Assembly (NCBI GenBank): GCA_963575745.1
Contig: CAUYUJ010017900.1
Coordinates: forward strand, 67,050-107,049
DNA length: 40,000 nucleotides
DNA from: Prorocentrum cordatum
Taxonomy: Eukaryota > Sar > Dinophyceae > Prorocentrales > Prorocentraceae
Reading direction: 5' to 3'
Shown here piece after piece: positions 11,034-20,950 of this stretch. Below the pieces are notes generated by a model. That model saw only the letters and a list, made by a program, of their open reading frames with translations, made no database searches and was not told where the DNA came from. The position numbers were made by a program, and so were the translations under genes. Numbering within the stretch: position 1 is the first letter of the stretch; every line of letters begins with the position of its first letter.

Positions 11034-11633
11034 ATGGCGGATTCGGAGCAGCAGCGCATCGACCACGAGATAGAGGGTGCAGTACTTTCAATCCTACCTG
11101 GACAGCGCGACCAACCCCCACAAAACACCGACACCTACATCGAGCAGCTCAGGACCATGGGGCAGCATGGCGACGCCGCCGACGCCAGCGCGGCCGACTC
11201 GGAAGCTTGGGGCCTGCAGGACCTCGGCTTCGCCCCGAGGCCCCCGACCGCTCCTCCGCCGCCCCTCCCGCCCAGGCCGTTTCCGCCGACTCCTGCCGAC
11301 GCGCCGCAGTGCCTCGCCCCCTTCAACGACCGACGCGACGAAGGCGCCGGGCCAAGTTCCCGACCCGACGCGTTACCGACGCCTTGCCCTTCCCAGCCCA
11401 GTGCGACCCTCTCACCTACCCCCGTCGCCGACGATGCGTATGGCGCCAACCCCGACGACAGCAGACGCACTCCCATCCCGGATCTTGCCCACGACCCAGA
11501 TCTCGAGGGACGCGTTCACGGTTTCATTGCTCCCGAGCAAAGGACCACCATCGCTCCAGTCCCGACTGAGCAGCCAACGCCACCCACTCGAGAAAGCCCA
11601 TCCCCCCGTTCGAGCCCTATCCGCCCCGCCTGA
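11034..11633 (+). pseudogene. Retroelement linker protein segment, proline-rich
   Basis: The 200-codon open frame begins MADSEQQRIDHEIEGAVLSI and passes into a long Pro/Ala/Asp-rich stretch (RPPTAPPPPLPPRPFPPTP). It follows the coiled coil with no untranslated gap and may be the tail of ORF1 or the start of the next ORF. The continuation appears in another frame (FEPYPPRLKRALKLKTL, about 11,611-11,665), which points to another frameshift. No enzymatic motif is visible. It is part of the retroelement by position and by shared base composition. Confidence 0.45.
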
Positions 11634-11639
11634 AGCGAG

Positions 11640-13344
11640 CGCTGAAGCTGAAGACGCTCGTGGGCCCGGCCCAGCAACTACCGCGCCCGTCGACCTCAGC
11701 GCGGGCGAACGCGATGCACCTGGTCAGCAGCGTCACACCCACGCAACCGATTCTCCCAATTGAGCCACCGCCACGCTTCCACATGGGCACTCCAGAGAGA
11801 GAGCACGTTCAGCGCCGCCTGCTCGAACGCGATCAGCCCTGAGAAGCAGCGACCGACGGGGCCGCCCAGCCAGGGAGGTCCGCACCCGCGACGCAGGTGG
11901 CGGCTTCGTAGACCCAGCCGATCGAGTTGCAGGATGTGCAGATGGTGACGACGAAGGTTCGGACACCACCCTACGCCCAAAAAACTAATTACGACGAGCC
12001 CTGCTGGGGGCGCGCTGGCCCATCAGGACAGCCCAACGACACCAGTGCAGGAGGCCCCATGGTCGGCCCAAATCGACCATGTGACTGACCCAGCCCGCGG
12101 TCAGCAATACCCGCTGGGCACACCATGCAGCGACCAGCCTGACGACCCCTGCGGCGCAGGCGACTTGCAGCAGCGTTACGCCATCACCTCCACCTTCGCT
12201 TCCACTAGGGGGGCCCGACTCTGCCAGCTCCGACAGGCGGATGCCCGCTTTGGGGATAGCGGACCAGCCTACTGAACGACTTAAGCAGCAGTCCGCCGCT
12301 TCGACCCCCCATTCAAAAAAAAAAAAAAACCATAAACACACCAGCCCATCCTCAATTCAGTGTCTCAACTGCCAGACAGGTCAGACGCCCGCCAAGTGGG
12401 TGATCTACTTGAGAGGAGAGCGCGACCCGCCAACAACGACGGCTAGAATGGGCAGCATCCCTCCAGCTAGTCAACCCGACTCCGTGCGTGCTGCAGGTAG
12501 CCTACCAACCCGCACCAGGAAAGTGCGATTCAAGACGCCGCCACCGCCGAGGACGAAGCCAGGTTCACCTACGGACGCAGAAGCACAGTCTACTGTCACT
12601 CCGTCTAGGCCTGACCGACCTAAGCCCGAAGTCGCGGCAGCAGCGACAAGCCATTCTGGCTCGAAGGCGCAACCACTGCATGACGAATGTATCCACGAAG
12701 TGGCCGACGCAAGATACGGCAGCCACTGCTCCTCTGTTCCCATGGCCGCTTTCGACAACATCGAGGCGACTTTCTGGGCGACCACGACCTCCAGGACGAG
12801 CGCGACGGCACCAGTCCCGACGATGACCTCTCCACGAACAGCAATGACCACGATCTCAACGACGCGATCGCCCGACGACGCTTTGCACGAGTCCAAAGAC
12901 GTCTTCGCCTGCATCGGATACCTACCTACGTGTCAACGTCCAATCGTTTCGACGCCTCACAGGATTCTGACGACAACCGTCAAGTAAAACCTTCGCCGGC
13001 AGTCATGGAAGCAGCACCTGGGACTGGAGTACTTTACCATCACCACGAACGAATCCCTAATCCATCAACTACCAGTCGGACACCACCACCACCACGCCCT
13101 CAAACAGCAGCCCTCTATCCCTGTCGCATCGAAGGGCCCAAGAAACCATCCAACCCGACCCCTCGCGACCAGCCCTCTCTACCAGATGAGCAACCACCAG
13201 GGCGCGACCTGCGCTTCAGCCCTAAAGCTCCCAATAAAACAGCCATCGAGCACAGCGCTTCGCCCGCCCTGACCTTCGAATTCGACCAAAGAGCGATGAA
13301 CGAAACCGCGGATTACGTTCTCCGACACTTCCCACCTCGGCCTC
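11640..13344 (+). pseudogene. Retroelement low-complexity linker, several frames
   Basis: Protein-like but disordered sequence, rich in Pro, Ser, Thr, Asp and Arg, is spread over three frames. Frame 1 covers about 12,300-12,770 (MGSIPPASQPDSVRAAGSL to AAFDNIEATF). Frame 3 then covers about 12,770-13,350 (LGDHDLQDERDG to MNETADYVLRHFPPRPQL). An A14 run lies at about 12,317-12,330. No catalytic motif is seen. It joins ORF1 to the RNase H domain and may be the N-terminal extension of the polyprotein. Confidence 0.4.
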
Positions 13345-13776
13345 AATTATAACAGCAGCAACTCCACATTCACCGACGGCTCTAAGAGCCCGAAGAAGAG
13401 TGAGGACGACGCGTGGGCCGTTGTCATCGTCGGCGAGGACGCCAACTTCTCCTTCCAGGGGGCCATTATCGGCAAGCACAAGGATGGTACTGCAATCGCG
13501 ACCTGAAACAACGGCGCCTCGGAAACGACATCGATCGCAGTCGAGGTCGCCGCTCTCATTTGGGCCTTCGCCTGCGTCGTCTACCTTGACCTCGACGGCA
13601 TCACTGCGGTTGCGACAGACTCACTGGGTGCCCTCAATCTTGCCACTCGCCAAGCCTTCACCGACCATGACGTCGACCTCGTCAAGACCCTCTGCATCTT
13701 TTGCGACATCGCGAACGACCGAATCGAGCTTCGGCATGTCCACGCTCGCGAGCACAACCCTTGGAACGACCATCGG
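13282..13776 (+). pseudogene. RNase H (type I) domain of the retroelement
   Basis: RNase H removes the RNA strand of the RNA/DNA hybrid made during reverse transcription. In frame 1 the domain shows the classical order of motifs: TFTDGSKS with the first Asp at 13,375; the Glu of SIAVEVAALIWAFA near 13,537; the second Asp in AVATDSLGALNLA; and the final ELRHVHAREHNPWNDH near 13,730-13,773 with conserved His and Asp. One TGA at 13,504-13,506 falls between the first and second motifs, at a place where Trp would fit (TGG to TGA). The domain lies upstream of the endonuclease, the reverse of the usual EN-RT-RNH order in LINEs of the I group. The end of the domain abuts the endonuclease almost directly. 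Confidence 0.75.
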
Positions 13777-14460
13777 CATCCAGGAGGCCCGCGCTGTCTT
13801 CGGCGCCAGGGACTCGACCGGCGCAGCTTGCGTTAGTGCCAACAACTACTACGTCATCGCCAGCGGCCGCGACAATTTCAGCTTGGGGTGTGATTTACAT
13901 GTCCTGACATCAAAACCCTACCTCTGGAGCGGCGGCACCCCGCTTTACTTCCGACCCGACAAATTCGTCATCATCCATAAGGGTCCCAGGCTACTGTTGG
14001 TCAAGGCCTCGGCTACTGGATTCCAGAAAGGCCATCTGCGTCGGCCGCGCCCCCCACGCTCGGCCGCGGTCATCCAGCGAGAAGTATTCCTTCTGGACCA
14101 CACTGCCCAACCTTGCTAGTACGTATAGCATCTCGAGGATGATGATCGATGCCAACGCCAGGACGGGATCAATAACCAGCTCAGCTATTGGATCTGCTGG
14201 CCTACTACAGCCAGAAAGCGACAACGGAACGCGATTCCACGTGTTCCTGCTTGCACACAACTAATCTGCAGTTCACACTTTCCAGAGCGGCGGAGACGAC
14301 CACCGCGCATGGCTTTCCAACGCTGGCCCCCCCACCGCATCGACTACGCCGTTATCGAGACTGACATGCTGAGCTGCATCGCGGAATGCCCCACTATGTT
14401 TGGCATCGACAGCGACGACATCTTCGAGAGGAAGGACGACCACTACCCAGTTTGCACCGC
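13766..14460 (+). pseudogene. EEP/APE-type endonuclease domain of the retroelement
   Basis: The domain nicks target DNA to prime reverse transcription. Motifs appear in the order of exonuclease-endonuclease-phosphatase enzymes. IGIQEAR carries the metal-binding Glu (13,784), followed by YYVIASG and LGCDLHV. CVGRAPHAR is near 14,040-14,063. MMIDANARTGS, with the paired Asp and Asn, is near 14,139-14,171. HRIDYAVIE is near 14,333-14,360. The final KDDHYPV has its Asp-His near 14,435-14,455. Reading needs frame 2, then 3 (shift near 14,028), then 2 (shift in the C7 run 14,327-14,333), and crosses a TAA at 14,262. The first strand with the conserved Asn is missing, so this copy is truncated where it meets RNase H. 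Confidence 0.75.
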
Positions 14461-14935
14461 GATACAGTACCAGATTATCACCACCAGATCTACCAATACC
14501 CCAAAGCTCGACGAATCGAAGCCGAAAGACGCCAGCCGCAGAAATATCTTTGCCGATCTGCTCGACGCAGTTCCGCATCCCACCTGGGGCACCAACGTCA
14601 ACGACCACCTCAGCATCATTACGGAAGCAATTAACTGCCCAGCAGGTATTTCGACGCGGCCGACCCCCGCCACGCATGCCGCGAGTTGCGACGAGGTCAT
14701 TTCCTCTGCTACGGGCACGGCGCGCCGCAATAAAGACCATCATGCTAATCACGAGCAGCGGGCCCTCTTCGAAGGCTGCAAGACTAAGGCTGTGTTGCTT
14801 CGCCATCATCCTAGCCGACGACGCCCTGTTACCACGTCCCAGCGACGGACTTTACCTTTTGGACCTGCCGAGCTACGTCTCCTTGGTGACTTCCGCCACC
14901 ATCTGCTCTTCGTGTAGGGCCGCAACACATCTGCA
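14461..14935 (+). pseudogene. Linker between endonuclease and reverse transcriptase
   Basis: The frame running from the endonuclease (14,309-14,917) continues with STNTPKLDESKPKDASRRNI and a WGTNVNDHLSIITEAI segment near 14,587-14,630. This resembles the spacer that follows the endonuclease in related elements. Its C-terminal part loses protein character, and sense continues in another frame near 14,936. No catalytic residues are expected here. Confidence 0.45.
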
Positions 14936-15178
14936 ATATGCAGCGCACCAGAACGTTTACAACCAGGCCTGCCACTTCGTGGTCTCGACGAACCAGGTCC
15001 TCAGGAGATGGATCGAGCAGGACAGAGACGACTTCCTCGACAACGCAGCCGGCGACGCGAACACCTCCACCATCAACGACGCCCCCAAAGAGCAGCGGAT
15101 CGCTGCCCGCAAGCTGCTCGCCTTCGCTGGGAAGCCACCCAAGAAGCCGTTAACTCCGCTCGCCCGCCTCTCGCCTGA

Positions 15179-15212
<34 letters not shown>

Positions 15213-15404
15213 CCCACCGGCAAGACCGACGTCGCCGACCGCGCTCCTAGGTTCTACGGGTCGATTGAACGCGCTATAGAGACCGCAGCCGACGGCGTCG
15301 CCGACTAGTACAAACAACGCGCCAACCACGACAAGCCTGACCCAGCCATTCACAACATCATGACCATTCGACAGCTCACGACGACACATGCTGGAGCGCG
15401 ACCA
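14936..15404 (+). pseudogene. N-terminal part of the reverse transcriptase region
   Basis: In frame 3 the sequence reads AAHQNVYNQACHFVVSTNQV, then a charged helical stretch (WIEQDRDDFLDNAAGDANT) up to a TAG at 15,306. It continues in the same frame as YKQRANHDKPDPAIHNIM. A GA dinucleotide run (about 15,181-15,210) lies inside and reads EREREREREI without breaking the frame. This part corresponds to the helical region before the RT fingers. The TAG sits where a Gln codon would fit. Confidence 0.5.
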
Positions 15405-17002
15405 GGACGACGGGGAGGACCAGATGGAAGTACAGACGACATGGCCAAAGCTGCTCCCAGCTCCATGGCGCGCTTACTGCGCCCCATCCTGGTCAAGACG
15501 CAGGTGCAATCAACAGAGCCACTAGCAGCGAAGGGCGGTTTTTCGACGCACTTTCATAAAGCGGGGGTGCCCTCGACAAGCGGCCCTCCTACAGAGGCAT
15601 GCTGCTGAACAGCGCCGCTGGCAAGATGCACTCGTCCTTCCTACGGTCCAAGGTCAAGAACTTGCTCCCTTCTCTACTAAACGCCACCCAGTGTGGGGCC
15701 CGGCCGCGCATGGCCACGGACTTCGCCACCCGCGCTATCATGGCCTTCGTGACGGACTGCAAACAAGAGGGAAGATCGGGCTCCATTCTCTTCTTCGACC
15801 TTCGCGCGGCCTTCCACGCCGTGACCAAGGAGTTCACCTCGCGGCCGCCCGCCGCGCCCTCGGAGCTCGACGACCTCGTCGACGCGATCGGCATCCCGAC
15901 CTGGCTTCGGCCAGCCCTCGCGCAAAACTTGCAGCGCCCAGGCAGTAGTGCGGGCGAAATAGAGGACGCCCACCTCTGCGAGATGATCTCAGACCACCGC
16001 ACATCCAATTGGATGACAGCTCGTGAGGCTACCCATTATCAAGTGCCGACTACTGGGGCCCGACCAGGCGTCTCCTTCTCCGACGTCGCCTTCAACGGGC
16101 ACTTCGCCCTGCCCCTGAATGCGATCGACCACGACGCCAGCGCGCAGGAATACAATCACAGGGGACATCCAATCCCTCCTTGCCCCCACCCTATATTCGC
16201 CCAAGAACACCGCGACCGCGACGCATTACGACACCTCTCGTACGTTGACGACCTCACGAGACTTACATCCACCGCAGACGCAACAGAACTGGTCGATGCA
16301 ACCACTATAGCAGCCACTAGCCTATGCCAGACAGCCCCCGCCTATGGTCCCAAGCCGCGCCCCGAGAAGACCAAGGTCATCCTCAACTTCTACGGCGCCG
16401 ACGCAAGGAAAGAGAGGCAGCGACTTGCAGCCGACCGAATAAGCGCCCTCGACCGTCCTGACCTCGACACCCAGCTCAATATTAACGACCGACAGAAGGC
16501 TCTGGGAACGATCGTTACGGTTGGCGCAGCCATGGGGCCCGAGACCCGACTTCGAGCCAACCGATCCGCCACAACGGTTGCAGCTATGGGGTGGCGAATT
16601 CTAAGTAGGAAGGGGCTCCCTGCCAAAGCGAAGATCAGGTACGTCCGCGCCTTGCCCACGTCGGCTCTCGCCTTCAACCGCCACGTCTGGAACGACGTGA
16701 CGAAGAATGACGCGACGTTTATGGCGGTCAAGTACGCAGGGCCGCACCGCGGCGCCATGAGACTACCGAAGACCAACTCCCCCTTCCACCCACGTCAAAA
16801 CCAAGGAAGTCACGGCAATCGCTGGCGTTCCCGACTTCGCTACCCACCAGCCAATCGCACGATTCGAATACTCACCACGACTTCTAAACCACGCACTACG
16901 TGTTCTGCCGCGACTCTTCGGCAACATCGCTACAGTCAAACGGGGGTGGGTGCGGTTGCCCAAGAACGACTCCAAGGTCCTCCGAACCCACCTCGGGCCT
17001 GA
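15405..17002 (+). pseudogene. Reverse transcriptase domain of the retroelement
   Basis: This is the RNA-dependent DNA polymerase that copies element RNA at the nicked target. The fingers begin in frame 3 with GPDGSTDDMAKAAPSSMARL (about 15,417), then switch to frame 2 at G5 (15,563-15,567). The longest intact frame, 15,599-17,002 (467 codons), holds QCGARPRMATDFATRAI. It also has motif A, SILFFDLRAAFHAV, with catalytic Asp at 15,797; motif B, GARPGVSFSDVAFN, near 16,054-16,095; motif C, SYVDDLTRL, with YVDD at 16,241-16,252; and a motif D-like EKTKVILNFYG. All catalytic Asp residues are present. After a C5 run at 16,779-16,783 the true frame moves to frame 3. Confidence 0.88.
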
Positions 17003-17213
17003 ACGTTGGACAACCGCCAGCCACGACGATCGCCGCATCATCGAATGGGCGAGGGAGAGACCTAAGGAGTTCAACTCAGCAGTGGGTGCTGCCATTAACG
17101 CCTTCCTCAGACACGCGCGCGAAGACGCCGAGACCGACCGAGCAAATCGCGACATTGGATGCGACCAGCCCGCAGCAGCGACCACCAGATCCACTACAGA
17201 GACACCCACCACA
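16788..17213 (+). pseudogene. C-terminal thumb/connection region after RT
   Basis: Frame 3 reads HVKTKEVTAIAGVPDFATHQ, then RLLNHALRVLPRLFGNIATV, then WVRLPKNDSKVLRTHLGPER and a helical ARERPKEFNSAVGAAINAF. It is in frame with the zinc fingers that follow, apart from a TAA at 17,214-17,216. The content fits the thumb and post-RT region of LINE polymerases. No separate enzyme motif is visible. Confidence 0.55.
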
Positions 17214-17216
17214 TAA

Positions 17217-17413
17217 TACTTCTGCTACATATGCGAGCGCGTCACAGCCACGAAGCAGGGGATGGCAGTCCACATGGGCAAGGGCCGCAAGCACCGCGGC
17301 GACCCCCGTCAGCGGGCCACGGGGACGGCATGCAGATGCTGCCAGATGGAATTCCACTCCTACCCGCGCCTTGCCAAACACCTGAAAGCATCAAGGCGAT
17401 GCTCGAAATCCTA
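17217..17413 (+). pseudogene. Two C2H2-type zinc fingers at the polyprotein C-terminus
   Basis: Frame 3 after the TAA reads YFCYICERVTATKQGMAVHM and GKGRKH, giving Cys-x2-Cys followed by two His. A second finger reads CRCCQMEFHSYPRLAKHL, ending with a basic KASRRCSKS tail and a TAG. Such fingers at the end of LINE polyproteins are thought to hold template RNA or target DNA. A 15-bp tandem duplication (GCTCGAAATCCTAGT at 17,401 and 17,416) repeats the end of the frame including its stop. Confidence 0.7.
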
Positions 17414-17591
17414 GTGCTCGAAATCCTAGTGCGCGCGGCACACGACATACGGCGCGCCCTTGACCGACCAGCAGATCGCAATCAACAACGACCATCACAA
17501 GGAAGTAACTACGAAGAGTCGACGGGACGGACGACCTGAGGCCTACGGAACACAACCAGCCCATAAGTGATCGTCACGCCACTTCCCACTC

Positions 17592-18640
17592 TTGAGGCCT
17601 CCCCACAGCAGCCAAGGGTATATGCTCCACTTCGCGCCGGTCCAGCCAGGCCGCCCCCCTCTTATTCCAATTATTGCGTCGTGGCAGGCGATCGCATACA
17701 TAGACGACGGCTCTGGGGTGCACGACGACCTCTTCCAACGCATGACCACCCACTGCATCTCCAGCTTGCGATTGCTCGACTGCATCCACAGCAGCCTCCA
17801 CCTCGGCCACGACCCACTAACGACGAAACGGCTCTTCAACATGTCAAAGGCAAACATGGCAGAGGGCACCGCGCCTACATCCCGATAACCACCTGGTTCG
17901 TCGAGAGCTGCGACCCCGACGAGCTGAAGATCGCATCCCGCAGAAGCACAAACCACCCGTGAGGCACGCCAAGCATGGGCCAGAAGGACTACGACCTCAT
18001 CTCGGCCAAGAACGACGACCTCAGGGACATCATCGGGATATCCAGCGCCTCGCAGACCGTCCATATCCCTATGCTTGTCGCCCATCCAGCTGCAGAGCCG
18101 ACCAACCAACGTGGAATTACGGCTTGGAGGGCGCCTCAGCTGCAGCACATTCGCCGTCACCTCACTGACAGCATTATCATTGCGACAGGACCCAACGGAA
18201 CTCGAACTAGGGTCATGACGACGAACGGCAGCGTCGACTACGACGGGATGACCTACATCTCATACTCCCTGGACAGACTGATGATTGCGCGATGGGGTAT
18301 GACACCAGCAGCCACTCCGCCTGACCCACTGACCACCCATGGTGCAGCATACCTCGACCCATACATCCTTGCGAGTGAATGCAAAGACTCTGGGCGCCAC
18401 GACGAAACGACGTTGAGAGGCAGCCACCACCACGATAGATACGACGACATCCACGGCACACGCGATACCCACGACATCAGCGGCACCCACGAGACCCACG
18501 ACGCCCGCGACATCCGCGACGGCACAGGCACGTTCGGCGGCATCGAGATCGACCGCGCCCAGGCGCCTTCCCCGAGGAGACCAACAACGTCCGACACGGA
18601 CAATGGTAATGTAGAAGAACAACACATACAAGAACAACCA
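17592..18640 (+). pseudogene. Unrecognised 3' reading frame of the retroelement
   Basis: Frame 3 (17,592-17,888) reads GYMLHFAPVQPGRPPLIPII, then ASWQAIAYIDDGSGVHDDLF. Frame 2 then carries AYIPITTWFVESCDPDELKI, crosses a TGA at 17,960, and continues MGQKDYDLISAKNDDLRDII, SQTVHIPMLVAHPAAEP and GMTYISYSLDRLMIARW. Composition is globular to about 18,380, then turns into a His/Asp-rich repeat (GTRDTHDISGTHETHDARD) of degenerate 9-12 base units. I do not recognise the family. Its place after the zinc fingers makes it either a third ORF of the element or an unrelated captured fragment. Confidence 0.4.
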
Positions 18641-19100
18641 GCACGCGTGCATGTCGAGGCTGTCCTGGTGAGGCAAGGATCGAACTTCGAGACGGGATCG
18701 AAGGGCGGGGGGGCAGGGCGAGTACTGCCCGCGCCTGCCAGGGGGGATGGCGAGGGGCAGGGGGGGGGGGGGGGGGTAGGGCGGCCATTGCCCGCGCCCC
18801 CGCGGTCCGCCCTAGCTCGCCACCCCCACTTTTCCCACGGCGGAGTTGGAGCTTACCCGAGCGCCCTAGCGGCGGAGCAAAGGACAGCCGAGACGACCCT
18901 GGGCGTCGGTCGGGGCGAGGTGGGGGGTATCGGTTGGTTTGGGGCGAGAAATCGTGGGGTGGGGGGTCTCAAGCACAGAGGCTCTGTGGGCGGGTGCATC
19001 GGGGCCAGGCGGGGGGTGCAAACATAAGGCCTCGGGTTCGCCCCCACCGAGGGCACTGTGACCCCCAGCCGTAGCGGGGCGAGGTGGGACAGCCAAGAAC
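18641..19100. other. G-rich spacer, no gene
   Basis: G runs near 18,700-18,780 are followed by GC-rich sequence. It may include the 3' untranslated part of the retroelement, but no poly-A or repeat tail marks its end. Confidence 0.35.
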
Positions 19101-19130
19101 CCCATCTGAAGTCGGTGCATGGATACCTAC

Positions 19131-19265
19131 CAGTGCAACCAACGCCCCTACAACACGACCAACAACAACGACAGCAGCACTCGACCAGCGGCGGCAGCCA
19201 ACAACGACAGCAGCACCTCGACCACCGCGGCGACCTCGACCACCACGGCGACCACACCAGGGAGA
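19131..19265 (+). repeat. ACA/ACC-rich tandem repeat
   Basis: CAACAACGACAGCAGCAC occurs at 19,163 and again at 19,199, a 36-bp spacing, followed by degenerate CTCGACCACC units. The translations are Thr/Ala/Pro-rich. Confidence 0.65.
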
Positions 19266-20082
19266 AATCAGAGGTTGCCCACCACTTCGCGCGGAGAGAG
19301 CGACACCAGGAGGGTCGGCCGCATCTTCGTGGACACACCCTCCAGGGGAGGGGGATGAGGTCGAGCTCCTCGCGTGAACCGCCCCGCGGTGAGCGGGCGA
19401 TGCCAGCCAGGACCCAGGACCCAGGCCGCCCCTTTCCTTCTACGATCCTTTTGTTTCGGTCCTGGTGCCCGTCCTCCGCCGTGTTTCCTTGTTTCTTCCC
19501 CTCCCCCGTTTCGCAGGGTAGGGGTCCGCTCAACATGGCGCGCCCAACCCGCGATACCGCCCCCCGAGCAGAGACGCTTGCTCGACGTCCTGCTGGCCGC
19601 GGAGAGCTGCTGCAGGCCAGTTGGGGGTGGCGGTGTCAAGGATGAGGCCGTCATCTAGGCTCCAGGCTCCCCGTCGCTGCTCTCCTGGCCTGGGAGCTGT
19701 GACGCCCCCCTCTCCTCCTCTGGCCACGCAGCCTTCTCCTTCTCTCTCCTCTGGGGTCGGGGTTTCGCGTTTTGCCGCGCTGGTTTCGGCTCCTGCTGGA
19801 GCCCCCGCCCCTCTTGAGAGCCCTGGAGGCGTCCTCCCCCTGCTCCTCGTTCCTCCTGCCCCCTTTTTTTCTGGCCCTTTTCGTGGGCCCTCGGGCCCCT
19901 GCCCGGCGCCTCGGCCGCTGGCGGCTGGTTTGGCCTCGTGAGGCCTTGGGGCCCACCCCGTGCGCGGGCGCAGCAGCCGCGCTGTGCCGCCTGAGCGGCA
20001 AAGCCCGCAGCCTCCGCGGCACAAGCCGCCGAGGCGTCGGCCACGTCGCGGACACGACATTGGGCCGCATCGCAAAGGTCGC
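19266..20082. other. No gene seen
   Basis: GC-rich sequence with T/C-rich patches (19,730-19,890). Open frames here are extensions of the poly-Pro, poly-Leu or poly-Glu frames of the next array. No feature is supported. Confidence 0.4.
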
Positions 20083-20320
20083 AGAGGAGGAGGAGGAGGA
20101 GGAGGAGGAGGAGGAGGAGGAGGAGGAGGAGGAGGAGGAGGAGGAGGAGGAGGAGGAGGAGGAGGAGGAGGAGGAGGAGGAGGAGGAGGAGGAGGAGGAG
20201 GAGGAGGAGGAGGAGGAGGAGGAGGAGGAGGGGAGGAGGAGGAGGAGGAGGAGGAGGAGGAGGAGGAGGAGGGAGGAGGAGGACGAGGGGCTCGAGGAGG
20301 AGGAGGAGGACCCCCAGGAG
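20083..20320 (+). repeat. Long GGA array
   Basis: About 200 bases of nearly perfect GGA, reading as poly-Glu, poly-Gly or poly-Arg. It runs directly into minisatellite copy b. Confidence 0.95.
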
Positions 20321-20892
20321 GACCCCCACGGGGGAGGCCTCGGCGCACCAGGGCTGCCGGGGGAGGCGACGAGCAAGGAGGAGGAGGAGGAGGAGGAGGA
20401 GGAGGAGGAGGAGGAGGAGGAGGAGGAGGAGGAGGAGGAGGAGGAGGAGGAGGAGGAGGACCCCCCAGGGGGAGGCCTCGGAGCACCGGGGCTGCCGGGG
20501 GGAGGCGACGAGCAACTGGGCAAAGAAGATTTGCGGATCACGCTAGGGGGGGGTCGAGGAGGAGGACCCCCCGGGGGCGTAGCTGCCTCGATACGCCCGT
20601 TTTGATACGCAGCACGTGACGTTTTCAAGACGTCCGTGTCAATACGTTGCGCGTTGGCTCAGCGTATTGGCCTACGTTTTGGCGACCATATCGCGTCAGA
20701 CCTGCGTGTTCAGTCTGCGTGCTGAGCTCCGTATCAGTACGCTGCGTGTTGCGTGTTGCGTATCGGGGCAGCTTAGCCTGGGGGAGGCCTCGGAGCACCG
20801 GGACTGCCGGGGGAGGCGACGAGCAATTGGGCAGGGAAGATGCGCGGAGCATGCCAGGGTGTGGACGAGGACCCCCCGGGGGGAGGCCTCTC
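20321..20892 (+). repeat. Minisatellite (copies b, c, d) with a nested GGA array
   Basis: Copies at 20,321-20,377, 20,459-20,578 and 20,780-20,892 share GGGGGAGGCCTCGGAGCACC, CTGCCGGGGGAGGCGACGAG and, in c and d, a GAAGAT..GCGGA tail ending in GAGGACCCCCCGGGGG. A second GGA array (20,377-20,459) separates b from c. Between c and d lies a 190-base block with TACGC/GCGTA-type motifs. Confidence 0.7.
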
Positions 20893-20950
20893 GAGGCACC
20901 GCCCTCTCCACGCCCTTTCGGCACGCCCTCGCTCGATCCGCGGCCTTCTT

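Larger units (their letters stand above)
9065..18640 (+). mobile_element. Degenerate LINE-like retroelement, about 9.6 kb
   Basis: The interval carries, on one strand and in order, a Q/N-rich and coiled-coil ORF1, linker regions, type I RNase H, EEP endonuclease, reverse transcriptase, two C2H2 fingers and a 3' reading frame. No long terminal repeats, integrase or protease is seen, which favours a non-LTR element copied by target-primed reverse transcription. The reading frame is broken by in-frame stops at 9,200, 9,795, 10,146, 13,504, 14,262, 15,306, 17,214 and 17,960. Frameshifts lie at homopolymers near 10,459, 10,792, 10,907, 14,327, 15,563 and 16,779. No poly-A tail or target-site duplication was found, so both boundaries are approximate. 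Confidence 0.85.

Noticed and set aside
12317-12330. A14 run as a possible poly-A tail of a retroelement
   Set aside because: Protein-like sequence of the same element continues on both sides, so it is more likely an internal slippage tract.
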